Shown here: positions 39,037 through 47,090 of the stretch, piece by piece
How positions within the stretch are numbered: position 1 is the stretch's first letter
Layout of the letters: every line of letters begins with the position of its first letter
Assembly (NCBI RefSeq): GCF_900115955.1
Contig: NZ_FOYL01000008.1
Location: forward strand, 1-64,000
Length of the DNA stretch: 64,000 nucleotides
Direction of reading: 5' to 3'
From: Lentzea waywayandensis
GTDB taxonomy: Bacteria > Actinomycetota > Actinomycetes > Mycobacteriales > Pseudonocardiaceae
Program-made: the position numbers and the translations under genes
The notes under the pieces: generated by a model
Seen by the model: only the letters and a program-made list of their open reading frames with translations
What the model was told of the DNA's origin: nothing
The model's database searches: none

Positions 39037-39384
39037 ATGGGGGCAACCGGTGCCGCCAAGCGCAGACACGAGAGCAGTTCGGCCCCGTGGTCGGTGGTCG
39101 GACTGACCGTCGTGTTCGTCGTGGTGGCCCAGGTCCAGTTCGCCATCGCGGTCGCGGAATCGGTCTGGTGGCCGGCCGTGCTCGGGATGTTGCTGCTGGT
39201 CGCGGCAGTCGTGTTCGTGAAGACGGCGCGCAGGCTGCGTTGGGAAGACAGCGACTCGTACGAGGCGCCGCCCGAGGTGGCCCAGCCGCTTCCGGCGCAG
39301 TACGAGAGCCACGTCGACGCCGACGGAAGCCTGGCACGCGCGGTCGGCGAAGTCGTCCACGCGTCCCGGCGCTGGAGGGCCTGA
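39037..39384 (+). CDS. Small membrane protein of unknown function
   Basis: 115 residues from ATG 39037, which has a perfect GGAGGTGA five bases upstream; the in-frame ATG at 39004 does not. A short basic N-terminus (GAAKRRHESSS) is followed by two hydrophobic helices (PWSVVGLTVVFVVVAQVQFAIAV and WWPAVLGMLLLVAAVVFVKTA) and a soluble C-terminal tail. No known domain is recognised. A hairpin terminator follows 20 bp after the stop. Confidence 0.7.
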   Translation: MGATGAAKRRHESSSAPWSVVGLTVVFVVVAQVQFAIAVAESVWWPAVLGMLLLVAAVVFVKTARRLRWEDSDSYEAPPEVAQPLPAQYESHVDADGSLARAVGEVVHASRRWRA

Positions 39385-39403
39385 CCGCTGCACGGTGAGG
39401 AGG

Positions 39404-39423
39404 CCGGGCCACGGGTGGCCCGG
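39404..39423 (+). terminator. Hairpin terminator
   Basis: CCGGGCCA pairs with TGGCCCGG across a CGGG tetraloop (8-bp perfect stem), 20 bp after the small membrane protein's stop codon. TCATTTC follows. It lies before the next gene's ATG and also argues against the in-frame GTG at 39415 as start. Confidence 0.75.
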
Positions 39424-39456
39424 TCATTTCGCCGTTTCGCCGACCAGAATGGCATC

Positions 39457-40470
39457 ATGCCGACCTCTGCCGAGTGGCTCGAAGTGCGCGCCCATCTGCT
39501 CGAACACCGCCACGCGCTGGCCCTGAAGGCGGTCTCGGAGTACCCGGACGTGCCCAGGGTCGCCGGGACGCCGCTGCTCACGTCGCCGGACTGGATGGCG
39601 GCCGCGCCGATCCCGCTGGCCGATCTCTCACTGGAACTCGGGGCATCCGCCGAACTGCCCGAGGTGCCGGCCTCCCAGCTGCCGGACGGCTTCGGCAGCT
39701 ACTCGGCGGCGATGGCCGCGCTCGCGGCGCCTGCGGTGTTCCAGAACCGCGAGACCTACCGGTTGCTCGACTTCTCCGGCCGGCACCTGACGTTCGGCCT
39801 CGGCACCTACTTCGACGGCATCGACGTCGGCGAGGCCTGCGCCCACGAGTACGCGGCGCGCGAGCTGGGCCGGATCGGCTCGCTGCCTTCGCGTTCGGAG
39901 GTCGGTGATCCGTGCGATCCCCGGCGCCGTCCGATCAACGTCGCGATCAGCACTCTCACGCTGCGGCACGACTCGGCGTCCGGAGAGGCGACGTTCTTCC
40001 TGCACTGGCGTGACCCGAAGCGCGTAGGACATGCGGGCGGCATGTTCCAGGTGCTGCCGGTCGGTGTGTTCCAGGGCTCGACCGAGGCCGACTTCTCGTT
40101 GTGGCACTGCATGATCCGCGAGTTCGCCGAGGAGATGCTGGGCGCTGAGGAGATCCACTCGGTGGACTACGCGGCCTGGCCGTTCGCGCGGCGGCTGACG
40201 GCGGCGGCTCGGGTGTTCTACCTCGGTATGGGGGTGGACCCGCTGACGTTCGCCACCGACGTGCTGACGGTCGCGGTGATCGAGGCGGGGGAGTTCGACG
40301 AGTTGTTCGGCGATCTGGTGTCGCACAACGAAGAGGGCGAGGTTCTGCGTGGGCTGCCGTTCACCGCCGAGAACGTCGAGCGCTTCGTTCACCACGAACC
40401 GACGCAGGCGGCCGGTGCCGCGTTGTTGTCGCTGGCGTGGCAGCACCGTGCGGAGTTGCTCAAGGCCTGA
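39457..40470 (+). CDS. Hypothetical protein with a divergent NUDIX-like segment
   Basis: 337 residues. I do not recognise the family securely. The segment HAGGMFQVLPVGVFQGSTEADFSLWHCMIREFAEEMLGAEE carries REFAEEMLG, like the RE-U-x-EE-x-x-G half of a NUDIX box, but the glycine and first glutamate are at non-standard spacing. A hydrolase-like fold or a degenerate relative is possible. There is no signal peptide or membrane helix. Related actinobacterial proteins are often labelled only as hypothetical or regulator. Its 3' end overlaps the convergent siderophore synthetase gene by 11 bp. Confidence 0.6.
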   Translation: MPTSAEWLEVRAHLLEHRHALALKAVSEYPDVPRVAGTPLLTSPDWMAAAPIPLADLSLELGASAELPEVPASQLPDGFGSYSAAMAALAAPAVFQNRETYRLLDFSGRHLTFGLGTYFDGIDVGEACAHEYAARELGRIGSLPSRSEVGDPCDPRRRPINVAISTLTLRHDSASGEATFFLHWRDPKRVGHAGGMFQVLPVGVFQGSTEADFSLWHCMIREFAEEMLGAEEIHSVDYAAWPFARRLTAAARVFYLGMGVDPLTFATDVLTVAVIEAGEFDELFGDLVSHNEEGEVLRGLPFTAENVERFVHHEPTQAAGAALLSLAWQHRAELLKA

Positions 40471-41803
40471 ACGGGTTCGGCAGGAAGGCCCAGGCCGTCG
40501 TGTCCGGGGCGAGCCGCATCAACGTGAGCGGTTTGGCCGGCCACGGGTCGTGCAACAACGCGTGGCGGTCCGGCGTGTCCGGGACGGCCTTCGCCACCAC
40601 GTCCCACAGGTCGGCGTCCGGGGCGTCGAGGGCTCCGACCAACCCGGTCAGCGCGGTCGCGAAGAACGTCGCGAACGTCTTGGCGCGCAAGGCTTCCGGG
40701 CCCGCGTGCAGTCTGGTCGGCAGGCCGGCGCGCGGGCTGACGCGGATGTCGGCCAGGTCGCGGTAGATCACCCGGCGCGGCCTGCCGTTCACCAGGCCCA
40801 CCAGCAGGTTCTGCTCGTGCGCCTCCAGCGCCACGCCGCGCGCCAGCAGCGTCATCAGCGGCGGCACGGTCAGTTCGGCGAACTCCGCGAGCCACTCGAT
40901 CGGGTCAGGGATCCGCCAGGTGCTCAGCGCGGCCAGCGGCAGCAGGGTCTCGCCCTCGTGTGGCACGGGTTTGTCGCGCAGGATCACGCCCAGCCGGCGG
41001 TCCGGTTCGCCGTCGGTCAGCACGGCGGCCGAAGCCCGGTTCTGCTGCAGTTCGATGCCCTCCACCGCGGAACTCAGGAAGTCGGAGACCGTCGTCGCGG
41101 TCGCGATCGAGCCGCCGGAGATGTCCCGCACGGCCGACGTGATCTGGGCGCTCAGCGTCGTCTTGACGTGCCAGGAACCGGTCGAGAGGGTGCGCAGCGC
41201 CATCAGCGGGCTCGCGTCCAGAGCGCCCTCGGTGGGGACCTTCAACCGGTCCGCCTGCCACGGGTGCACCGGGAGGAGGATCCGCTCGCCGTCGCGAAGC
41301 TCGTCCGGCCAGTCGCCGAACACCACGTGACTCGGCGCGGAGTGCAGCCGCAGTGCCACGATCGGGCGGTGCTCGGGGCCGTACGCGAGGTGGTCCTGGG
41401 CGGTGAACCCGGTGCGGTTGCGGCAGCACGGGTGCAGCGGATGGCCGTCGACGACGCTCTGCTCGTGCTCCTCCAGCGACCTGCTCAGGAACGGAGTCGT
41501 GAGCGGGCTCGTTGTGCGGGACAGAGCCAGTCCGGCGACGCTGTGGGCGACCTCCGTGATCAGGCTCTCAGAGCCGGGCCAGCGCAGTGCGGTGAGGAGG
41601 CCGACCGGGTGGACGTACTCGGCCGGATCAACGCTGACCTGCGGCAACGGCTCGATCGCGAAGGCCCGGCGCAGGCGCGCGAGGATCGCCGCACGGGCTC
41701 CCGGCAGCGCCGCGATGAACCTCTCGGCGCGTGTTTCGTCCAGCGCTGCGGCGAAGTCGGACTCGACCGGTGTCTGCGTCAGAATGATCTGATCCTGACA
41801 CAT
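40460..41803 (-). CDS. IucA/IucC family NRPS-independent siderophore synthetase
   Basis: 447 residues from ATG 41803. The family motifs are in order: HPLHPCCRNRTGFTAQDHLAYGPEHRP, LLPVHPWQADRL, LMALRTLSTGSWHVKTTLSAQITSAVRDIS, ALEAHEQNLLVGLVNGRPRRVIYRDLADIRVSP, and a terminal LPNPFRP. These enzymes activate a carboxylate (often citrate-derived) with ATP and condense it with an amine or alcohol. At 447 residues it is shorter than typical members of around 580-600, mainly at the N-terminus. The start is only 22 bp from the divergent second synthetase. No other siderophore biosynthesis or export gene is adjacent. Confidence 0.88.
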   Translation of the reverse strand: MCQDQIILTQTPVESDFAAALDETRAERFIAALPGARAAILARLRRAFAIEPLPQVSVDPAEYVHPVGLLTALRWPGSESLITEVAHSVAGLALSRTTSPLTTPFLSRSLEEHEQSVVDGHPLHPCCRNRTGFTAQDHLAYGPEHRPIVALRLHSAPSHVVFGDWPDELRDGERILLPVHPWQADRLKVPTEGALDASPLMALRTLSTGSWHVKTTLSAQITSAVRDISGGSIATATTVSDFLSSAVEGIELQQNRASAAVLTDGEPDRRLGVILRDKPVPHEGETLLPLAALSTWRIPDPIEWLAEFAELTVPPLMTLLARGVALEAHEQNLLVGLVNGRPRRVIYRDLADIRVSPRAGLPTRLHAGPEALRAKTFATFFATALTGLVGALDAPDADLWDVVAKAVPDTPDRHALLHDPWPAKPLTLMRLAPDTTAWAFLPNPFRP

Positions 41804-41825
41804 CGCGACAGGGAAGCGGACACCG

Positions 41826-43265
41826 GTGGAAGCCAGCACTGACCCCGACGCCGTCACCACGACGGCCCTGCTGAACTGCCTGCGCCGCGAGGTGGGGGAG
41901 TGGGCGAACGGCACGATCCGCCTGCCCCGCACCGGCGTCCTGCTGCGGGTGCGGGAGGGGCGCTGGCTGTCGGACCCCGAGGTGTTCACCGGGTCGTGGC
42001 AGCCGTTGTCGTGGCACGAACTCGCGGTGCTCATCACGAAGGAGCTCGGCGACCCGCCGGTCGGTTTCCTGGACGAGATCGCGGGCTCGCGGTCGGCCAT
42101 CGCCGCCGTCCTCGACGCCCGCGCCGCGCCGCCGGCCGACCTCTACCGGCGTTCCGAGCAGGCGTTGATCGCCGGCCACCGCTACCACCCCGCGCCGAAG
42201 GGTCGCGGCGGCCTGCCCGCCTCGGAGTGGCTGCCCTACTCGCCCGAGGTGCACGCGAGCTTTTCGCTGGCGCACCTGGAAGGCGAGTTCGTCGACGACG
42301 GCGAGGTGCCGCTGCCCGCCGGTGTGCTGCCCGCGCATCCGTGGCAACTCTCCTTGCTGGGCCTCACGGGTGCCGTGGCGGAGCACGAGGTGTGGCCGAC
42401 GTCGTCGGTGCGCACGGTCTACGACCCGGCCGCGGACCTGTTCTACAAGTTCAGCCTGGACGTGCAGATCACCAACGACGTGCGGCGGTTGTGGGAGCAC
42501 GACCTGCGCTGGATCCCGCCGCTCGGGCGCCTGCTGAGACCGGTGTTCGCGGATATCGCGTCGGACTTCCCCGGTGCGGCCTTCCTGATCGACCGCGGTT
42601 ACCGGACCTCGCCGGACTCGTTCGAGGGGCTGGCGGTCGTGGTGCGCGACGGCCTCCGGCAGCACGTTCTTCCGGGCGTGACCCCGTTGCTGGCGGCCGG
42701 AATCAGCGAGGGATTCGAGGGAAACCCGTTGGACGGCCTGGATTCCGATGCCGCGCTGCGCTGGTTCCGGCAGTACGTCTCGGTCGTCGTTCCTCCGGTG
42801 CTGCACGCGTTCTTCGCGCACGGCATCGTGATGGAGTGCCACCTGCAGAACGTTCTGGTGGGCGTGGACTCCGCGGGCATGCCGGTGCAGGCGATCTACC
42901 GCGACCCCGAGGGCATGCGGCTGCTGCCCCGGCACGCGGAGCTTCTGTCCTCAATGGATGGACTGGAGGGGTCGCGGGGAGTCTCCGAGGCGAAGGGCTG
43001 GGAGCGGCTCCAGTACTGCCTGATCGTCAACCACCTGATCGAGATCGCCGGCGCGGTGCTGGTCCGGCACCCCGGGCTCGACGTGTGGACCGAGGCACGG
43101 TCTGTTTTCGTTGCGTATGCAAGAGATCACGGATGTGAACAGGTCATGTCGTTGCTGGAGAACCGGTTCGTGCCCGCGAAGGCGAACCTGCTGCTGCGCT
43201 GGACGCGCGCGGAGGGTGCGGCGAGCCGGTACGTCGACTGCCCCAACCCGTTGTACCGGAACTAG
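41826..43265 (+). CDS. IucA/IucC family NRPS-independent siderophore synthetase with FhuF-like C-terminus
   Basis: 479 residues from GTG 41826. Motifs: GHRYHPAPKGRGGLPASEWLPYSPEV, GVLPAHPWQLSLLG, SVRTVYDPAADLFYKFSLDVQITNDVRRLW, IVMECHLQNVLVGVDS and YRDPEGMRLLP. The C-terminal stretch VPAKANLLLRWTRAEGAASRYVDCPNPLYRN is the FhuF-like tail. Its sequence differs enough from its divergent partner to suggest a different substrate (A- versus C-type). The two would give a two-step siderophore assembly. I saw no clear IdeR/DmdR iron box in the 22-bp intergenic gap. Confidence 0.9.
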   Translation: MEASTDPDAVTTTALLNCLRREVGEWANGTIRLPRTGVLLRVREGRWLSDPEVFTGSWQPLSWHELAVLITKELGDPPVGFLDEIAGSRSAIAAVLDARAAPPADLYRRSEQALIAGHRYHPAPKGRGGLPASEWLPYSPEVHASFSLAHLEGEFVDDGEVPLPAGVLPAHPWQLSLLGLTGAVAEHEVWPTSSVRTVYDPAADLFYKFSLDVQITNDVRRLWEHDLRWIPPLGRLLRPVFADIASDFPGAAFLIDRGYRTSPDSFEGLAVVVRDGLRQHVLPGVTPLLAAGISEGFEGNPLDGLDSDAALRWFRQYVSVVVPPVLHAFFAHGIVMECHLQNVLVGVDSAGMPVQAIYRDPEGMRLLPRHAELLSSMDGLEGSRGVSEAKGWERLQYCLIVNHLIEIAGAVLVRHPGLDVWTEARSVFVAYARDHGCEQVMSLLENRFVPAKANLLLRWTRAEGAASRYVDCPNPLYRN

Positions 43266-43275
43266 CTCCTTTCGT

Positions 43276-43305
43276 TGACACCGTTTTCATCGCGCCCATA
43301 CGTTC
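43276..43305 (+). promoter_or_regulatory. SigA-type promoter candidate for the GH2 gene
   Basis: A perfect TTGACA (43276-43281) is followed after 18 bp by TACGTT (43300-43305), or after 16 bp by CATACG. The transcription start would fall almost on the ATG at 43312, so the mRNA could be leaderless. Confidence 0.5.
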
Positions 43306-43311
43306 AGTGGC

Positions 43312-45399
43312 ATGACACGTCTGCCGGCGTTGCTCCTGCCTCTGCTTCTGCTCTCCGCGATGTTCGTCGGCACACCAGCGGCTTCGGCTTACGTGCCACC
43401 GGTGACACGCGCGCAGGTGAGTCTCGACGCGGGCTGGCGGTTCCTGCGCGCGGACGCCGCCGGGGCCGAGGCATCGGGTTTCAACGACTCGGCGTGGTCG
43501 CAGGTCAGCGTCCCGCACACGTGGAACGCCACCGACGGCCAGGACGGCGGGTCGAACTACTACCGGGGAATCGGCTGGTACCGCAAGCACTTCACGCCGT
43601 CCACGACGCTGGCGGGCCGCCGGCTGTGGTTGCGGTTCGACGGCGTGAACCAGGTCGCGGACGTGTGGGTCAACGGCGTGAAGCTGGGCCAGCACCGCGG
43701 CGGCTTCGCCGGGTTCCGGTTCGACGCGACCGCCGCGCTGAAACTGGGGCAGGACAACGTGATCGCGGTCAAGGCGGACAACGCCGCGAAGGCCGACATC
43801 GCCCCGATCTCCGCGGACTTCACGTTCTTCGGCGGCATCTACCGGACCGTCTCGCTGACCGCGCTGGACCTGCTCGCCGCGCGCATGGGCGACTCCGGCG
43901 GCCCCGGTGTCTATCTGCGGCAACGGTCTCTGAGTGACGCGTCCGCGAGCGTCGAGGTGACCACGAAGGCCTGGAACAACCGCGCTTCCGCGGCACGGGT
44001 CAAGATCCGCACGGTCGTCGCCGACCACGCCGGCGTCATCGTCGGCGAGACGACGTCCGCGACCCGTTCGGTCAACGCCGCCACCGGTTTCGACACCGTG
44101 CAGACGGTCACGATCGCGCGCCCGCACCGGTGGAACGGCAAGGCTGACCCGTACCTGTACCGCGCCAGCGTGGAGATCATCGACGCCGACACGAACGCGG
44201 TGAAGGACGTCGTCACCGAACCGCTCGGCCTGCGCACCACCGCCGTCGACGCCAGCACCGGATTCTCGTTGAACGGCAGGCCCTTGCGCCTCAACGGCGT
44301 GAATGCCCACCAGGACCGGCTGAACGCCGGCTGGGCGGTGACGCCCGCGCACCAGCGCCAGGACTTCGACCTGATGGACGAGATGGGCGTCAACGCGTTG
44401 CGCACCGCCCACTACCAGCAGGCCGAGCAGATCTACGACCTCGCCGACGAACGTGGTTACGTGGTGTGGACGGAGATCCCGCTGGTCAACGAGATCACCG
44501 ACAGCGCGGCGTTCCGCGCGAACGCCCAGCAGCAGCTGCTGGAGATGATCCGGCAGAACTTCAACCACCCGTCCATCGCGTTCTGGGGCATCGGCAACGA
44601 GCAGAAGACCAGCAACACGGCCACCAACACCCTGCTGCGCGACCTCGCCGCCGCCGTCCGGGCCGAGGACTCCGGCCGGCACTCGACCTACGCGAGCCAC
44701 ATCGGCGACCTCGACCCGGTGTCGAGCCACGCGGAGTTGGCTGCCTACAACAAGTACTTCGGCTGGTACGACACCAGCAGCACCGGCCCCGGCGGCTGGG
44801 CGGACCGCCTGCACGCCCGCGACCCGGCCCGCAGGATCGCGCTGAGCGAGTACGGAGCCGGCGGCAGCATCGCGCAGCACGAGGAGAACCCTCGCCCGCC
44901 CGTGACGACCTCGCGATGGCACCCGGAGGAGTACCAGACCCTCGTGCACGAGAACCACTGGGCGGACATCAAGACGCGCTCGTACCTGTGGGGCACGTTC
45001 GTCTGGAACATGTTCGACTTCGCCGTCGACAGCCGCTCCGAGGGCGACACCCTGGGACGCAACGACAAGGGCCTGGTCACCTACGACCGCGCCACCCGGA
45101 AGGACTCCTTCTACCTGTACAAGGCGAACTGGACGAACACCCCGTTCGTGCACCTGAACAGCGCCCGCTGGACCCAGCGCACCGCCGCCGCCACCACCGT
45201 GCGCGCCTACGGCACGACGGACACCGTGCAGCTGACGTTGAACGGCGTGGCCGTCGGTGGTCCGAAGCCGCCCGCTTCGGACCACATCTACACCTGGCCT
45301 ATCTCCCTGCGGCCGGGCGCCAACACGGTGACGATCACCGGCACGCGCGACGGACGCACTTACACCGACACGGCGACCTGGACGCTCACTTCCGCGTGA
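43312..45399 (+). CDS. Secreted glycoside hydrolase family 2 protein
   Basis: 695 residues with a Sec signal peptide (LPALLLPLLLLSAMFVGTPAASA). The GH2 order is visible: jelly-roll N-domain (DAGWRFLRADAAGAEASGFNDSAWSQVSVPHTWN; VADVWVNGVKLGQHRGGFAGF), immunoglobulin-like domain, TIM barrel (LNGVNAHQDRL), then an extra C-terminal beta-sandwich (WTNTPFVHLNSARWTQRTAAATTVRAYG). The acid/base Glu430 is in GIGNEQ and the nucleophile Glu513 in LSEYGAGG. Such enzymes are beta-galactosidases, beta-glucuronidases or beta-mannosidases; specificity is not readable here. It is one of several secreted CAZymes in the window. Confidence 0.93.
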   Translation: MTRLPALLLPLLLLSAMFVGTPAASAYVPPVTRAQVSLDAGWRFLRADAAGAEASGFNDSAWSQVSVPHTWNATDGQDGGSNYYRGIGWYRKHFTPSTTLAGRRLWLRFDGVNQVADVWVNGVKLGQHRGGFAGFRFDATAALKLGQDNVIAVKADNAAKADIAPISADFTFFGGIYRTVSLTALDLLAARMGDSGGPGVYLRQRSLSDASASVEVTTKAWNNRASAARVKIRTVVADHAGVIVGETTSATRSVNAATGFDTVQTVTIARPHRWNGKADPYLYRASVEIIDADTNAVKDVVTEPLGLRTTAVDASTGFSLNGRPLRLNGVNAHQDRLNAGWAVTPAHQRQDFDLMDEMGVNALRTAHYQQAEQIYDLADERGYVVWTEIPLVNEITDSAAFRANAQQQLLEMIRQNFNHPSIAFWGIGNEQKTSNTATNTLLRDLAAAVRAEDSGRHSTYASHIGDLDPVSSHAELAAYNKYFGWYDTSSTGPGGWADRLHARDPARRIALSEYGAGGSIAQHEENPRPPVTTSRWHPEEYQTLVHENHWADIKTRSYLWGTFVWNMFDFAVDSRSEGDTLGRNDKGLVTYDRATRKDSFYLYKANWTNTPFVHLNSARWTQRTAAATTVRAYGTTDTVQLTLNGVAVGGPKPPASDHIYTWPISLRPGANTVTITGTRDGRTYTDTATWTLTSA

Positions 45400-45426
45400 G
45401 TGTTCTGGGGCGCTGGGGTGTCGCGT

Positions 45427-45478
45427 CTGCCGGGAGAAGTGAGCGCGGGAGCGGTGGACCTGGAGCCGCCCCCGGCAG
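45427..45478. terminator. Possible hairpin in the gap after the GH2 gene
   Basis: CTGCCGGG (45427-45434) pairs with CCCGGCAG (45471-45478), with a smaller GCGG/CCGC stem between. It could end GH2 and WGR-gene transcription from both sides. The rest of the 184-bp gap holds nothing I can support. Confidence 0.35.
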
Positions 45479-45582
45479 CGGTGCGTCCTGGTGGCGCCGG
45501 CGATCGCGCACCGGTCCGGCGGGTACGTCCTGACCGGTGACGCCATCGACCTGCCGCGGTGCCACAACCCCGGGCCCTGGCA

Positions 45583-47016
45583 TCACAGGAGCCGCTTGAT
45601 CTCTCCCCTCGCGCGGTAGAAGCCGCCGCTCGCCGAAGTGTGGATCTCGGTCACCAGGTAACGCGCGCCGGGGACGCGGATGTCCTTCGGGAACTGCACG
45701 GCGCGAGTGCGGTCGTATCCGTCGGAGATCACGTGCACGCGCAGCCGCCCGCCGTCCTGCACGCACTCCACGACGATGCCACCCGCCGGAACCGCGCCGG
45801 CCACGACGGTCTCCACCGCGGCGGTCGCCTCGACGCGCTGCCAGTGGTCGGCCTTGATGTCGCTGCGCTGCGGCAGTTCTCCTTGTTCGGCAGCGTGGAT
45901 CGCCGCCGGGCTGGCGTCGATGCACGCCAGCGAACCGTCCGTCGTGACGATGTACAGGCGCTCGTCGCGGTACTGCATGGAGTACGCGGAACCGCAGCCC
46001 GTGCCGAGCTTCCACAACCGCGTGCCGTCCGCCGCGAAGCAGTACACCGACGAGTGGTTGTCGCCCGCGAACACGTAGTCGCCGCCCGGCGAGGTGGCGC
46101 ACGAGAAAACCGCTGCGTCACAACGGTAACGCGCCTTCTCGGCGCCATTGGAGCGAGCTAACCGGTGCACGTACCCGCGACTGGTGCCCGCGAACACCTC
46201 GGCCGGCTCCTGCCAGCCGAACAGCACGGCGCCCACCGTCTCGGCGTGCCACACGGGATCGCCGCTGCGCGCCGCGTAGTGCGTGACGCCGCGAGAATGC
46301 CCGTGGAACACCCCTTCCGGCGCACACCGCACCATCCACGCGCTGTCGCCCGTGCTGCGCCGCGACCACTGGAACTCGTCCTCGTGGTCGACGATCGTGA
46401 TGCCGCCCTGCCGGTCCGACACGCCGAGCACGCCGTCGTCGATGTCGAGCCAGTAGATGTCGACGTCGTTGGCGATCTCGTACGCCACGCGCGGAACCTT
46501 GCCGCCCAGGTCGTACACGCGGCCGTCGTCGCAGCCCGCGTAGATCCAGAAGTCGTCGGCGACGATGCACTTCACGCCGTCCGGCAGCCCGTACCGCCCG
46601 GTCACCTGGCCGTCGTGCGCGAGCGTGAAGACGTCACCGCGCTCGTTGCCGACCCACGCCTCGTCCTCGCCGATGAAGATGCCGAACGCCGGCGCGCCGG
46701 AGTGAAAGCGCCACAGCACAGGAGCCTGCCGGGCACTCGACTGCACGCTCGTGATCTCGCGCCGGGTGATCGCCCGCCGCGCCCGCTGCCCCTTGACCGC
46801 GGGCGCGTACCCCTTGCGCACCTTCTCGCCGATCTTCTTCTCCGCGGCGACCACCGCCTTGGCCGCATCGGCGAACGTCGACTCGCGAGTGGACCCGCGT
46901 TCACCGATGCGGCCGAACGTGATGGTGACCGTCGTGCCGTCGACGACCACCTCGTAGAACTTGTGCGCACTTCCGCCGGACTCCGACAGCTCCAGGTACG
47001 TGGTGGCAGCGGCCAC
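45583..47016 (-). CDS. WGR-domain protein with a C-terminal beta-propeller
   Basis: 477 residues from GTG 47016. Residues 1-75 form a WGR domain (TTYLELSESGGSAHKFYEVVVDGTTVTITFGRIGERGST, followed by KAVVAAEKKIGEKVRKGY). Residues about 100-400 repeat short beta-propeller blades (AFGIFIGEDEAWVGNERGDVFTLAHDG; DDFWIYAGCDDGRVYDL; DYVFAGDNHSSVYCFAADGTRLWKL). A C-terminal domain (residues about 400-477) ends in VTEIHTSASGGFYRARGEIKRLL. WGR domains bind nucleic acid or partner enzymes in PARPs and in bacterial MoxR/vWA-type systems. The propeller suggests a sensing or scaffolding protein. It has no signal peptide. Confidence 0.8.
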   Translation of the reverse strand: MAAATTYLELSESGGSAHKFYEVVVDGTTVTITFGRIGERGSTRESTFADAAKAVVAAEKKIGEKVRKGYAPAVKGQRARRAITRREITSVQSSARQAPVLWRFHSGAPAFGIFIGEDEAWVGNERGDVFTLAHDGQVTGRYGLPDGVKCIVADDFWIYAGCDDGRVYDLGGKVPRVAYEIANDVDIYWLDIDDGVLGVSDRQGGITIVDHEDEFQWSRRSTGDSAWMVRCAPEGVFHGHSRGVTHYAARSGDPVWHAETVGAVLFGWQEPAEVFAGTSRGYVHRLARSNGAEKARYRCDAAVFSCATSPGGDYVFAGDNHSSVYCFAADGTRLWKLGTGCGSAYSMQYRDERLYIVTTDGSLACIDASPAAIHAAEQGELPQRSDIKADHWQRVEATAAVETVVAGAVPAGGIVVECVQDGGRLRVHVISDGYDRTRAVQFPKDIRVPGARYLVTEIHTSASGGFYRARGEIKRLL

Positions 47017-47090
47017 GGTCTTTCCCCCTCGCGTTGATCAGCTGAAACGACCGTAGCAAGGGGGTCCGACAATTCCGGCGACCGCGGTGA

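Noticed and set aside
45400..45582. Short open frame between the GH2 and WGR genes
   Set aside because: No start codon with a ribosome site and no similarity I can recognise; codon content fits non-coding GC-rich DNA with a hairpin.
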